Source: DASXMR01 sp036495525
GTDB taxonomy: Bacteria; Actinomycetota; Actinomycetes; Streptosporangiales; Streptosporangiaceae
DNA: 64,000 nucleotides
Assembly (NCBI GenBank): GCA_036495525.1
Contig: DASXMR010000006.1
Coordinates: 22,304 to 86,303, forward strand
Direction: 5' to 3'
Made by a program: the position numbers and the translations under genes. Positions 46,414 to 55,537 of this stretch are shown here, piece after piece. The notes below the pieces were generated by a model. The model was not told the DNA's origin and ran no database searches. It was given only the letters and a program-made list of their open reading frames with translations. Within the stretch, counting starts at the first letter, position 1. Each line of letters starts with the position of its first letter.

Positions 46414-47129
46414 GCGGCGCCGCTGGCCTGGCGGCTACCGATGTCGTGGCCGGATACGGCGGCGCCCCGGTGCTCGACGGGGTTTCGGTCTCGGCCGCCC
46501 CGGCCACCATCACCACGGTCCTCGGGGCTAACGGGGCGGGCAAGACAACGCTGCTGCGTGCCATCGGCGGCGCGCTGCGGCCCAGGAGCGGGCGGATCAT
46601 GCTCGACGACCTCGACCTGACCAGGCGCCCGCCCGAGGATGTCGCCAGGGCCGGCGTCGCGCACGTGCCCGAGGGCCAGGGAGTGATCACCGAGCTGACC
46701 GTCGAGGAAAACCTCAGGCTGGGCGCGCTGCTGCAGCCGCGTCCTCGCCGGGCCGCCGCTCTCGCCGATGCGTACCAGCGCTTCGCCGTGCTGGCCGACC
46801 GCCGGCGCCGGCTGGCGGGCACGCTGTCCGGCGGCGAGCGGCAGATCCTGGTCATCGCCAGGGCGCTGATGTCCGCGCCCAGGGTGCTGCTGCTTGACGA
46901 GCCGTCGCTCGGCCTGGCGCCGCGGATCGTCACCCAGGTGATGGAGCTGATCCGGCAGCTGCGGGACGAGGCGGGGCTGACCGTGCTGCTAGTCGAGCAG
47001 AACGCCAGGAGCGCGCTGAGCATCGCCGACCAGGGTGTCGTGCTCAACCTCGGCCGGGTGGTGGCCAAGGCCGATGCCGCCGAGCTCGCCGCCGACGAGG
47101 CGCTGCGGCGCCACTATCTCGGCTTCTAG
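46410..47129 (+). CDS. livF: Liv-type ABC transporter ATP-binding protein (LivF)
   Basis: A 239-aa second ATPase of the importer: Walker A GANGAGKTT at about 39, the LivF-specific HVPEGQGVITELTVEENLRL, signature LSGGERQILVIARAL and Walker B LLLDEPSLGLAP. It pairs with LivG on the LivH/LivM permeases. The 4-bp overlap with livG shows coupled translation. Confidence 0.94.
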   Translation: MSGAAGLAATDVVAGYGGAPVLDGVSVSAAPATITTVLGANGAGKTTLLRAIGGALRPRSGRIMLDDLDLTRRPPEDVARAGVAHVPEGQGVITELTVEENLRLGALLQPRPRRAAALADAYQRFAVLADRRRRLAGTLSGGERQILVIARALMSAPRVLLLDEPSLGLAPRIVTQVMELIRQLRDEAGLTVLLVEQNARSALSIADQGVVLNLGRVVAKADAAELAADEALRRHYLGF

Positions 47130-47140
47130 GAAGGCAGGAC

Positions 47141-48019
47141 ATGCAGGAGTTCGTCGAGTTCACGCTCGGAGGGATCAGCTCCGGCATGATCTACGCGGCG
47201 ATCGGGCTGTCGCTGGTGCTGATCTGGCGCGGCACCCGGGTGCTGAACTACGCGCAGGGTGGCATGGCGATGTTCACCGCCTACGTGGCGCTGACCGTCA
47301 TCAACCACACCGGCAACTACTGGCTCGGCTTCGTCGTCGCGCTGGCGGCTGGCCTGGTGCTCGGCGCGTTCCTGGAACGGACGGTGATCCGCCCGGCCGC
47401 CAGCAAGCCGCCGCTGAACCTGGTCATCGTCACGGTCGGCCTGCTCATCTTCATCGAGGGACTGGCCGGGATCATCTACGGCGGCAGCTTCCGCTCCTTC
47501 CCGCCGGCCTTCTCCATCAACGGGCTGAGCATCGGCTCGTTCGACCTGGGGATTACCCGCAACGACATCTTCACCGCGGCCGCCGTGCTCGCCGCCGCGC
47601 TGCTGCTGGCGGCGATGTTCCGGCTCACCCCGGTCGGCCTGCGGATGCGGGCGACCGCGTTCAGCCCGGCGATCTCCCGGCTGCTTGGCGTGCGGGTTGG
47701 CCGGATGCTGACCCTCGGCTGGGCGCTGGCCGGGCTGATCGGAGCGCTGGCCGGGATGCTGGTCACGCCGCAGACCTTCCTGTACCCGAACAGCATGGAC
47801 CAGATCTTCGTGCTCGGCTTCACCGCTGCGGTGATCGGCGGACTTGACAGCCCGGTCGGCTCGGTGATCGGCGGGCTGCTGCTCGGCGTCGTGCTCAGCT
47901 ACGCCAGCGGCTACCTGGGCAGCCAGCTCGTGCAGATCTTCGGGCTCGCCGCGCTGGTGCTGGTGCTGATGGTCCGGCCGTCCGGGCTGTTCTCGACGGC
48001 CGCCGCCAGGAGGGTGTAG
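47141..48019 (+). CDS. livH: Liv-type ABC transporter permease (LivH)
   Basis: A 292-aa branched-chain-type permease with about eight helices. It starts with the family segment FTLGGISSGMIYAAIGLSLV, then VLNYAQGGMAMFTAYVALT. The cytoplasmic coupling loop is GLRMRATAFSPAISRLLGVR and the end has FTAAVIGGLDSPVGSVIGGL. AGGAAGGCAGG precedes the ATG. It heterodimerises with LivM. Confidence 0.94.
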   Translation: MQEFVEFTLGGISSGMIYAAIGLSLVLIWRGTRVLNYAQGGMAMFTAYVALTVINHTGNYWLGFVVALAAGLVLGAFLERTVIRPAASKPPLNLVIVTVGLLIFIEGLAGIIYGGSFRSFPPAFSINGLSIGSFDLGITRNDIFTAAAVLAAALLLAAMFRLTPVGLRMRATAFSPAISRLLGVRVGRMLTLGWALAGLIGALAGMLVTPQTFLYPNSMDQIFVLGFTAAVIGGLDSPVGSVIGGLLLGVVLSYASGYLGSQLVQIFGLAALVLVLMVRPSGLFSTAAARRV

Positions 48020-48021
48020 CC

Positions 48022-49095
48022 ATGACGATCCTGCGCCGCCTGGCCGGCTCCACACTGCTGCGGCATCTCACTGCGGCGGTGATCGTGGGCGTCGTGCTGT
48101 ACGTCCTGACTTACAAGCTGGACACGTTCCGGCTGTACCAGATGGCCGACGTCGGCGCCTATGTCATCGCGGTGGCCGGCCTCACCGTGCTGATCGGGCA
48201 GAGCGGCCAGATCTCCATCGGGCACGGCGCCTTCATGGCCATCGGCGCCTTCTCCACCGCGCTGCTGCTGCTGCACCTGCACTGGAACATCGTCTACGTG
48301 CTGCTGGCGAGCGTGGCCATCACCGCGGTGGCCGGCGGGATCTTCGGCGTCGCCGCCGCCCGGCTGCGGGGCCCCTACCTGGCCGGCGCCACCCTGATGC
48401 TCGCCGTCGCCCTGCCCACCGTGGCTGACGCCTATCAGGGCGTTTTCGGCGGCGACCAGGGGCTGTCGATCACCGTGCCCCTCCCGTCGTTCCTCGGCCC
48501 TGCCTTCACCTTCACCCGCTGGCTCGCGTGGCTGTCCAGCATCCTGGCGCTCATCACCCTGGTGCTGCTGGCCAACCTCAACCGCAGCCGGGTCGGCCGC
48601 AACTGGCGCGCGGTGCGCGACGATGAGATCGCCGCCTCTCTTTCCGGGCTGAACGTGGCGCTGCTGCAAATCCGGGCGTTCGTGGTCAGCTCCGCCTGCG
48701 CTGGGCTCGGCGGCGCCATGTACGCCATCTGGGCCGGCAGCGTCGCGCCGACCGGCTACACCCTCACGCTGTCCATCGGGCTGCTCACCGCCGCGGTTCT
48801 CGGCGGGCTCGGCAGCCTGCCAGGCGCGGTCTGGGGCGCGCTGATCTACGTGCTGGTGCCGACCTACCTGGAGAACGTGGCGACAAGCCACGGCCTCTCG
48901 CACAGTGCCAGCGCGTTCGTGCCCATCGCCGCGTTCGGCGTCGTGCTGATGGTCGTCATGCTCGTGTTTCCCGCGGGGATCCAGGGCGGCATCCGCCGCC
49001 TGCTTGGGCCAGCAGCGCCGGTGGCCGCGGCCCCGCTCAGCGCTTTCCGCCGGCAAGCGCCGGCGACCAGACACCAGGAGGAAGGCACAACATGA
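48022..49095 (+). CDS. livM: Liv-type ABC transporter permease (LivM)
   Basis: A 357-aa permease: about nine helices with the LivM segment GLTVLIGQSGQISIGHGAFM, coupling loop VGRNWRAVRDDEIAASLSGL and the end GLGSLPGAVWGALI. The C-terminal ~35 residues are an extra Pro/Ala-rich cytoplasmic tail. It starts 2 bp after livH, and its stop overlaps the binding-protein start (ATGA). Confidence 0.94.
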   Translation: MTILRRLAGSTLLRHLTAAVIVGVVLYVLTYKLDTFRLYQMADVGAYVIAVAGLTVLIGQSGQISIGHGAFMAIGAFSTALLLLHLHWNIVYVLLASVAITAVAGGIFGVAAARLRGPYLAGATLMLAVALPTVADAYQGVFGGDQGLSITVPLPSFLGPAFTFTRWLAWLSSILALITLVLLANLNRSRVGRNWRAVRDDEIAASLSGLNVALLQIRAFVVSSACAGLGGAMYAIWAGSVAPTGYTLTLSIGLLTAAVLGGLGSLPGAVWGALIYVLVPTYLENVATSHGLSHSASAFVPIAAFGVVLMVVMLVFPAGIQGGIRRLLGPAAPVAAAPLSAFRRQAPATRHQEEGTT

Positions 49096-50429
49096 GAACC
49101 AGACAACACGCGACCACGGCCGCCGTGGCCGGCTTCGCCGCGGTGGCGCTGGTGGTCGCCGGCTGCGGCTCGTCGGGCGGCGGAAACTCGACGAGCAGCA
49201 GTAACACGAAGCTGACCGCGTCAGCGCCCGGGATCACCGCGACAACGATCACGATCGGCAGCCACCAGCCGCTGACCGGCATCGCGGCGCCTGGCTACAG
49301 CGAGATCGCCCCGGCCGCCCAGGCGTACTTCAACTACGTGAACGCGCACGGCGGCATCTACGGCCGCAAGATCGTCTACAAGTTCCTGGACGACGCCTAC
49401 GACCCGTCCAAGACCACCACAGTGGTGCACCAGCTGGTGCTGCAGGACAACGTCTACGCGATCTTCAACGGCCTCGGCACGCCGACCCACCTGGCCGTCG
49501 CGCCGTTCCTGAACCAGTCAAAGGTGCCCGACGTGTTCGTCGCGTCCGGCTGCGAGTGCTGGAACAACACTTCCCAGCTGCCGTGGACGACCGGCTGGCA
49601 GCTCGACTACGTGCGCGAGGGAAAGATCCTCGGCAACTACATCGAGCAGCACTTCAAGGGCAAGAAGATCGGCCTGTTTTTCCAGGACGACGAGTTCGGC
49701 CAGGACGGCGTCAAGGGCCTCAAGTACGAGATCCCGGCCAAGCAGATCGTCTCGGCCCAGTCTTACAGCCCGGCGAACACGAAGATCGCCCCGCAGGTCG
49801 CCGCCCTTAAGGCAGCCGGCGCGCAGGTCGTGGTGTCGTTCTCGGTGCCCGCGTTCACCGCGCTGCTCAAGCTGAACATGCTCGGGCTCAAGTACAACCC
49901 GCAGCTGGCCGTCAGCGACGTCGGCTCCGACCCGATCACGCTGGCCGGGCTGCTCGCCGCGTTCGCCAAGAACAAGACCCCCGGCTTCGGCAACTCGCTG
50001 ACCAACGGCATCATCACCGACGGGTACCTGCCGTCGCTTGGTGACACCGGCAGCAGCTGGATCAAGCTGTTCCAGCAGGTCCACACCCAGTACATCCCGA
50101 AGCTGCCGTTCGACGGCAACGTGGCCTACGGGCTGGCTGTCGGTTACACATTCGTCCAGGCCATGTTCAAGGCCGGCCGCAACCCGACCAGGCAGGACCT
50201 GCTCAACGCAATCAACGCCGGGCTGCCGCAGGGACCGTCGGTCGCGCCGTTCGCCTATTCGTCGAGCGACCACAACGGCATCACCGGTGCCTTCATGGGC
50301 GTCATCAAGAACGGCGCCATCGTGCCGAAGGGCCCGGTGCTGACCACTGACGACTCGCCCACCGGCGCGGTCTCGCCGGACACCACTCCGCAGCCGCCCG
50401 CGCCGTCGAGCGGGATCCCCTCGCCCTGA
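49092..50429 (+). CDS. Liv-type substrate-binding lipoprotein (periplasmic-binding family 6)
   Basis: A 445-aa lipoprotein (lipobox VAGC, Cys25) of the leucine/amide/urea-binding type: TTITIGSHQPLTGIAAPGYS, FNYVNAHGGIYGRKIVYKFL, VHQLVLQDNVYAIFNGLGT and GKKIGLFFQDDEFGQDGVKG. The strand GSHQPLTG and two-lobe length place it in the family. A Thr/Pro-rich tail ends it. AGGAGG lies before the ATG. With the downstream acyl-CoA ligase, the ligand is more likely an organic, aromatic or fatty acid than an amino acid, but this is inference. Confidence 0.9.
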   Translation: MRTRQHATTAAVAGFAAVALVVAGCGSSGGGNSTSSSNTKLTASAPGITATTITIGSHQPLTGIAAPGYSEIAPAAQAYFNYVNAHGGIYGRKIVYKFLDDAYDPSKTTTVVHQLVLQDNVYAIFNGLGTPTHLAVAPFLNQSKVPDVFVASGCECWNNTSQLPWTTGWQLDYVREGKILGNYIEQHFKGKKIGLFFQDDEFGQDGVKGLKYEIPAKQIVSAQSYSPANTKIAPQVAALKAAGAQVVVSFSVPAFTALLKLNMLGLKYNPQLAVSDVGSDPITLAGLLAAFAKNKTPGFGNSLTNGIITDGYLPSLGDTGSSWIKLFQQVHTQYIPKLPFDGNVAYGLAVGYTFVQAMFKAGRNPTRQDLLNAINAGLPQGPSVAPFAYSSSDHNGITGAFMGVIKNGAIVPKGPVLTTDDSPTGAVSPDTTPQPPAPSSGIPSP

Positions 50430-50438
50430 CCGCCGCCA

Positions 50439-50469
50439 GGCCGGCTGCCCGCCTGGCGGGCAGCCGGCC
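50439..50469 (+). terminator. strong hairpin terminator of the Liv operon
   Basis: GGCCGGCTGCCCGCC (50439-50453) pairs with GGCGGGCAGCCGGCC (50455-50469); a 13-bp stem with a 5-nt loop is the likely fold. It lies 10 bp after the binding-protein stop and separates the importer from the tetR gene. Confidence 0.75.
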
Positions 50470-50512
50470 CGGCAGCCGGGGCAGGCCGGCTTAGGCTGGC
50501 GGTAAGGGGGCG

Positions 50513-51220
50513 ATGCATGTTCAGAATGGGGTTGCCACGGTGAGGGTCGCAGCCGGCCGCAAGGGCGCGGCCGCGAGCGAGCGGCCGGCCGCCGAGCGGC
50601 TGCTCAGCGCCGCCGAGTACCTGTTCGGCGAGCGCAGCTACCGCCGGACTACCGTCGCGGAAATCTGCTCGCGGGCCGGAATGGCAACCGGAAGCTTCTA
50701 CGCCCACTTCAGCTCGAAATCAGAAATCTTCGCGGCCGTTATCCGGCAGATCAACGCCGACCTGCGGGCTGCCATGCGCGAGGCGCTGCGCGGCGCAGCC
50801 GACAACCAGCGCGCCAGGGAGCGCGCGGACTTCCGCGCCTACTTCGACCTGATGTCGGAACGACCGTGGATCTACCGGATCGTCCGCGAGGCCGAGTTCC
50901 TCGCGCCGACCGAATTCCGTGAGTACTACGAGCGGCTCGCCCGCGGTTACTCCAGGGCAGTGCGCGCGGCGCAGCTGGCCGGCGAGGTCGACCCGCACTA
51001 TGACCCCGAGGTCATCGCGTACGTCTATACCGGCCTCGGCCACTTCATTGGCATGCGCTGGGCGGAATGGACGGCTGGCGGCCGGGTGCCCGACGACGTG
51101 CTCGATGACCTGATGCAGGTGCTCGCCAGGGGACTGCCGCCGGCCGCGCCGGACGGCCGGGCGGGCGGCCTGGGGCGGGACGGTGCTGGCCTGGACGGCC
51201 AGGGCCCGGCGACGGGCTAA
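50513..51220 (+). CDS. TetR-family transcriptional regulator
   Basis: A 235-aa regulator. The N-terminal helix-turn-helix is ERLLSAAEYLFGERSYRRTT, VAEICSRAGMATGSFYAHFS then SKSEIFAAVIRQ. The ligand-binding domain is helical (RPWIYRIVREAEFLAPTEFR, GYSRAVRAAQLAGEVDPHYD), resembling regulators of acyl-CoA or aromatic pathways. AAGGGGG precedes the ATG. It sits between the importer and the acyl-CoA ligase and probably controls both. Confidence 0.92.
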   Translation: MHVQNGVATVRVAAGRKGAAASERPAAERLLSAAEYLFGERSYRRTTVAEICSRAGMATGSFYAHFSSKSEIFAAVIRQINADLRAAMREALRGAADNQRARERADFRAYFDLMSERPWIYRIVREAEFLAPTEFREYYERLARGYSRAVRAAQLAGEVDPHYDPEVIAYVYTGLGHFIGMRWAEWTAGGRVPDDVLDDLMQVLARGLPPAAPDGRAGGLGRDGAGLDGQGPATG

Positions 51221-51278
51221 CCCGCGTGCCGCGTCCCGGCAGCGGAGCGCGGCGTGCTGAATCGTATTGTCTTGAGCC

Positions 51279-52913
51279 ATGACCAGCGGCGAGCCGTACG
51301 ACGGCACCATTCCGCGGCTGCTCAGCCGTGCGGCTGACCGCGACCCCGACGGCATCTGGCTGCGCGACGACGAGATAAGCCTGAGCTTCGCCGATGCGGC
51401 CAGCCAGGTAGCTGCCGCAGCGGCCGCGTTGCGCGACGTCGGCATCGGTCCCGCTGACCTGGTCATGCTGACCGCCAGGACCACCCCTCGCTACCTGCTG
51501 TGCTGGCTCGCGCTGGCCGCGCTCGGCGCGATCAGCGTGCCGGTCAACCCGCGCAGCGCCGCCGCGGAACTGACCGGCCTGGTCACCCAGGTCAGGCCCA
51601 GGGCGCTGATCACCGACGGCGGCCTGGCCGAGCTGGTCAGTCAGGCCCGCCTGGACGAGCCCGGCGGCCCAGCCCTGCTGGACGCCGGCACCCTGATCCC
51701 TGACCCGGCCGGGCCGGCCGGCGCAGACGGCTCCGCGCTGGCCGCGTCCCCGGTGACCCCGGACGACGTCGCGGTGCTGATCCCGACGTCAGGCACGACG
51801 GGGCGGTCCAAGCTGGTCATGCAGACCCACCGGGCGTACGCGATGGCCGGCGAGGGCTTCCCGTTCTGGATGGAACTGACGCCGGCTGACCGCCTGATGA
51901 CCTCGTTGCCGCTGTTTCACATCAACGCGCCGGCTTACTCGGTGATGGGGTCGCTGGCATGCGGCGCCGGGCTGATCCTGCTGCCGCGGTTCTCCGCCAG
52001 CACGTTCCTGGACGCGGCGCGGCGGCACGGCGCTACCGAGTTCAACGCGATCGGCGCGATGCTGGAAATCCTGATGCGCCAGCCGCCCCGGCCCGAGGAC
52101 GCCGATACCCAGCTGCGGCTGTGCTATACCGGGCCGGCTCCGGAACAGGCCAGGCAGCTGGAGATCGAGGCCAGGTTCGGCCTGCGCATCGTGGTCGGCT
52201 ACGCGATGTCCGAGTCGCCGTACGGGCTGATCTGGGCGCGCGGCAGCCGGCCCTACGGGACGCTCGGCTCGATCCGCCAGCACCCGTTCCTCGGCAAGAT
52301 CAACGAGGCCAGGGTGGTCGGTGACGACGGAGCCGATCTCGGCTCCGGTCAGACCGGCGAGCTGCTGCTGCGCAATCCGGTGCTCACCGCCGGCTACTGG
52401 GGGATGCCGGAGGAGACGGTGCGCACCTTCACCGACGGCTGGCTGCACACCGGTGACCTGGTGACCCCGAACGACGACGGCACTTACACGTTCGTCGGCC
52501 GCCGCAAGGAAGTGCTGCGGCGCCGGGGCGAGAACCTCTCCCCGCTGGAAGTAGAAGAAGCGCTGGTGGCGCACCCGGCGGTGCAGGAGTGCGCAGTGGT
52601 CGGCGTGCCGTCCGAGCTGTCCGAGGACGAGGTCAAGGCGTTCGTGGTGGCCGCGCCCGGTGCGGTGGTCGACTTCGGCGAGCTGCGCGCGTTCGCGGCG
52701 CAGCGCCTGGCTGCGTTCAAGGTGCCGCGGTTCTGGCAGGTCATCGGCGAGCTGCCGCGTACGCCAACGGCCCGGGTGGCCAAGCACCGGCTGCCGCCGC
52801 CGCACTCCGGCGACGAGTTCGACGCGGAAGCGGAGCAGGACAGTGACCTGGCGGGCTCGCCCGGCCCGGAAGGAAGCCCCGGCAAGCCGGTGCACGGCAA
52901 CCCGGCAAGCTAG
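51279..52913 (+). CDS. AMP-binding acyl-CoA ligase (CaiC-like)
   Basis: A 544-aa adenylate-forming ligase: P-loop VLIPTSGTTGRSKLV at about 165-180, VVGYAMSESPYGLIWA, and the hinge region GWLHTGDLVTPNDDGTYTFV with GRRKEVLRRRGENLSPLEVE. The A10 segment is TPTARVAKHRL near 494, with Arg where the standard PTGK lysine sits; similar variants occur in CaiC-type ligases. It probably activates the acid brought in by the Liv-type system. TATTGT at 51265-51270 and no ribosome-binding site suggest a leaderless start at the ATG. Confidence 0.9.
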   Translation: MTSGEPYDGTIPRLLSRAADRDPDGIWLRDDEISLSFADAASQVAAAAAALRDVGIGPADLVMLTARTTPRYLLCWLALAALGAISVPVNPRSAAAELTGLVTQVRPRALITDGGLAELVSQARLDEPGGPALLDAGTLIPDPAGPAGADGSALAASPVTPDDVAVLIPTSGTTGRSKLVMQTHRAYAMAGEGFPFWMELTPADRLMTSLPLFHINAPAYSVMGSLACGAGLILLPRFSASTFLDAARRHGATEFNAIGAMLEILMRQPPRPEDADTQLRLCYTGPAPEQARQLEIEARFGLRIVVGYAMSESPYGLIWARGSRPYGTLGSIRQHPFLGKINEARVVGDDGADLGSGQTGELLLRNPVLTAGYWGMPEETVRTFTDGWLHTGDLVTPNDDGTYTFVGRRKEVLRRRGENLSPLEVEEALVAHPAVQECAVVGVPSELSEDEVKAFVVAAPGAVVDFGELRAFAAQRLAAFKVPRFWQVIGELPRTPTARVAKHRLPPPHSGDEFDAEAEQDSDLAGSPGPEGSPGKPVHGNPAS

Positions 52914-52940
52914 CTCCGCCGCCTGCGGCGAAGTGCCTGG

Positions 52941-53825
52941 TCAGTTCCTGGCAGGCAGGGCGGGAGCGAAGAAGTCGGCGAGCAGCTGGCTGACGCGCTC
53001 GTGCTCGTCGTGATGGACCCAGTGCGAGGCGTCGGGCAGCCGCTCGACGCGGTCGAGGTTGGGCACGTCGTCGTGCTCGGGCTCGGCTAGCTCATCGCCG
53101 AGGTAGCGGTCCCGCTGTCCCCAGATGACCAGCGTCGGCGCGCTGATCGGGCGCAGCGCTGCGGCGGCGCGCTTGGGCGGTGTTCGCACCGAGGACCGGT
53201 AGTAGTTGATCATCCCGGTTGCCGCGCCCGGCTGTGACCACGCCTCGATGTAGCGGTCCATCTCCTCCTGCGTGTAGGCCGGTTTGGCGTCGCGCAGGAA
53301 GTGCCGGAAGAACCGCCAGTGGTCGGCCCGCACGACGCCCTCGGGCAGCTCGGGCAGGTCGAAGAAGAAGAAGTACCAGGACTTGCGGAGCTGGCCGGGA
53401 TGATCCAGGCCCTGCGAGAGTTTCCGCGGGTGGGCCGCGTTAAGGATCGCCAGCCGGTCTACCACCTCGGGGTGGCTCATCGCGGTGGCCCAGGCGATGC
53501 TGCCGCCCCAGTCGTGCCCGGCCAGCAGCGCGGACTCGGCGCCGCGCTCGTGGATCAGGTCGCGAATGTCGGCGGCCAGCTTGCCGGTGTCATAGTCGGC
53601 GATGTCGTCGGGCTTCGATGACAAGTTGTAGCCGCGCGTGTCAGGTACCACGACCCGAAATCCCGCCGCTACCAGCGGCTCGATCTGCTGCCGCCATCCG
53701 TACCAGAACTCGGGGAAACCGTGCAGCAAGACGACCAGCGGCCCCTCGCCAGCCTCGACGTAGTGCAGCCGGACGTCGCCGATCTCGGCGTAGCCCTCGC
53801 GAAGTCCATTGCCTTGTGCAAGCAT
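52941..53825 (-). CDS. alpha/beta hydrolase, epoxide-hydrolase type
   Basis: A 294-aa alpha/beta hydrolase. HGFPEFWYGW (35-44) is the epoxide/haloalkane oxyanion motif, GHDWGG gives the nucleophile Asp105, a cap region follows, and the catalytic His lies in DASHWVHHDE near 270. Asp as nucleophile (not Ser) indicates an epoxide hydrolase or dehalogenase; the HGFPE motif favours the former. It converges on the acyl-CoA ligase gene. GCGGGGGG precedes the ATG. Confidence 0.88.
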   Translation of the reverse strand: MLAQGNGLREGYAEIGDVRLHYVEAGEGPLVVLLHGFPEFWYGWRQQIEPLVAAGFRVVVPDTRGYNLSSKPDDIADYDTGKLAADIRDLIHERGAESALLAGHDWGGSIAWATAMSHPEVVDRLAILNAAHPRKLSQGLDHPGQLRKSWYFFFFDLPELPEGVVRADHWRFFRHFLRDAKPAYTQEEMDRYIEAWSQPGAATGMINYYRSSVRTPPKRAAAALRPISAPTLVIWGQRDRYLGDELAEPEHDDVPNLDRVERLPDASHWVHHDEHERVSQLLADFFAPALPARN

Positions 53826-54018
53826 CGTCGCCCCCCGCAGCTTGCTTGCCGGAAGTTCTATTGCATGCCCGCAGACAGGCTGCGTGAACCCCGCCGGGAA
53901 GGGTCACGGCGCTCGCGCGCACTCAGCCTGACACGGCGGCTGACGATTGCGAGGGCCAAGGGCGGTGCCAAAAGGAGCCCTCGTCCAGGGCAGCTCTGTA
54001 TCTGTATCTGGCTCTGGC

Positions 54019-54450
54019 TCAGCGGAGATAGCTGAGGTCTCTGGCGATGATGGAGTCTGGCTTCAGACGCAGCCAGGTAGTTCCCTTCTCAGCCGGGTCA
54101 TCGTGCAGGTACCGGCGGAACCGCCGGTCCCACTGCGTCTCGTCGGCGCCGAGATAGCGGGCGAGCTTGCGGCGGCCGCGTGGTACGTCGAACGGCAGGA
54201 GCTCGGCCCGGCCACGGGCGATGACCTGCCTGACCGTCCCGGTAGCCAGGTCACACTCATCGACGACCAGAGCGACCGCGGGATCCGCCCGCACCCGGCT
54301 CTGCAGTCTCGCCCACGTGCCGGTGAGAATCCAGAACGCGCCGCCTTCCCACAGAAACCAGGTCGGCCGCACGGTCGGGCCATTCGTCGCGACCCGGGCT
54401 GTCAGTGGCCGGGCCAGGAACTCGTCAAGCTGAAAGCCGGTCCCGGTCAC
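54019..54450 (-). CDS. PPOX-class (FMN/F420-binding split-barrel) protein
   Basis: A 143-aa split-beta-barrel protein: LDEFLARPLTARVATNGPTV, RPTWFLWEGGAFWILT, VALVVDECDLATGTVRQVIA then RGRAELLP. This matches pyridoxamine-phosphate-oxidase-like flavin/F420 proteins of actinomycetes. Too little distinguishes FMN from F420 binding, or an enzyme from a storage role. It stands alone. Confidence 0.85.
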   Translation of the reverse strand: MTGTGFQLDEFLARPLTARVATNGPTVRPTWFLWEGGAFWILTGTWARLQSRVRADPAVALVVDECDLATGTVRQVIARGRAELLPFDVPRGRRKLARYLGADETQWDRRFRRYLHDDPAEKGTTWLRLKPDSIIARDLSYLR

Positions 54451-54582
54451 GCAGCTGTCACCCCTTCTCGCGCCGCATCAGCCACGGCTCGCCCGCCTTG
54501 GCTATTCACAGCATGAAACCTCAACCGCCGTTGAGGTCAACTACGACTGGCTCGTATCAGCCGCCGCCCTGGCAGCGGCCAG

Positions 54583-54630
54583 CCGGGGGTGCCATCCCGT
54601 CCGGGACAGGAACAGGGACAGCACCCCCGG
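54583..54630 (-). terminator. structured terminator
   Basis: Outer arms CCGGGGGTGC (54583-54592) and GCACCCCCGG (54621-54630) pair perfectly; the loop contains a second small stem TCCCG/CGGGA. It lies 28 bp after the stop of the minus-strand gene at 54658. Confidence 0.6.
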
Positions 54631-54657
54631 TCTGCCGGTGCGCGGCTGCCAGGTTGA

Positions 54658-55473
54658 CTAGATCCGGAAGAACAGGTTGAGGAAACGGTCGGCGAGTGCC
54701 TCGTCGCCGCGCACGGTGCCGCCGTTGATCCGGCCGAACGCGGTAAGAACGAAGCTGCCCGGGTCGAACTCGATCATGGCCGGCAGGTCGTCGACGTTGC
54801 CTACCTCATACGACATGCCCTCGCCGGTGAGCGACACACGGTAGCTGGCGGCGTTGCGCCCGCTCACGCTGATGCCGACGGTGAACGGGCTCAGGTCGGC
54901 ATCTGGCTTGATCGTGTACTGCCAGAGCACGAACATGAACGGAACCAGCAGGTCGGCCGCGTCGGCTGACATGCCGTGACCCTGGCCGGTGCCCTGCTTG
55001 ATGTCCCAGGTGTGCACTCCGTAGTCCATCAGCTGGCCGCCGGCATAGAAGAACGCGGGCAGCGGGCCCATGAACGCGTGCGGGGCCATGAACCCGGTCC
55101 ACTCCTCGGCGGTGAGCGGCTCGAGGATCCCCATCAGCTTGTCGAGATCCGCGCGGGCCCGGTCCATCATCTGCGCCTGGGTCAGGCTCTCGAATGCCTT
55201 GGCGCTGTCACCTGCCATCTCGTGCATCACGCCGAGGCCGTGCGCACCGGGGTCCGGCGCGCCGGACCTGGCCAGGTCGAAGCTCCTGAAATAGCCCTCC
55301 ATGGTGTCCACCAGGTGGCCGATGATGTCCTTGACCTGCCAGTTCTCGCACGCGGTCGGGGCGTTCCAGGCGGCCGGCTGCTCGGCAAGCGCGAACATCC
55401 GCTCGGCTTCCTGCCGTACTACCCGCAGCGCCGTGTCCTTCCCCTCATAGGTCATCGCGTTCCACTCGGACAT
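54658..55473 (-). CDS. mycothiol-dependent maleylpyruvate-isomerase-like protein with SCP2-like C-terminus
   Basis: A 271-aa DinB-like protein: EAERMFALAEQPAAWNAPTA, NWQVKDIIGHLVDTMEGYFR and LMDYGVHTWDIKQG supply the histidines of the metal triad. The C-terminal ~90 residues (TVGISVSGRNAASYRVSLTG, DDLPAMIEFDPGSFVLTAFG) look like an SCP2-type ligand domain. It is a second member of the family found at 43887 but not closely similar. GAGGT precedes the ATG at 55473. A TetR-like palindrome lies about 44 bp upstream of the start. Confidence 0.82.
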   Translation of the reverse strand: MSEWNAMTYEGKDTALRVVRQEAERMFALAEQPAAWNAPTACENWQVKDIIGHLVDTMEGYFRSFDLARSGAPDPGAHGLGVMHEMAGDSAKAFESLTQAQMMDRARADLDKLMGILEPLTAEEWTGFMAPHAFMGPLPAFFYAGGQLMDYGVHTWDIKQGTGQGHGMSADAADLLVPFMFVLWQYTIKPDADLSPFTVGISVSGRNAASYRVSLTGEGMSYEVGNVDDLPAMIEFDPGSFVLTAFGRINGGTVRGDEALADRFLNLFFRI

Positions 55474-55516
55474 GCCGAACACCTCTTTCAGGACGCTTTC
55501 GCTGCCGGTCTTCTTA

Positions 55517-55537
55517 ACTAACGGTCCATCCGTCAGT
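55517..55537 (-). promoter_or_regulatory. TetR-type operator candidate
   Basis: ACTAACGG and CCGTCAGT around a 5-bp spacer (7 of 8 bases matching in the two arms), typical in shape of TetR-family operators. It precedes the gene at 54658-55473. The regulator that would bind it is not identified. The remaining ~230 bases up to 55767 contain no supported gene. Confidence 0.45.

Noticed and set aside
47911..49074. Minus-strand 387-codon ORF antisense to livM
   Set aside because: His/Arg/Gly/Asp-rich shadow with no domain; livM on the other strand has clear membrane helices and family motifs.
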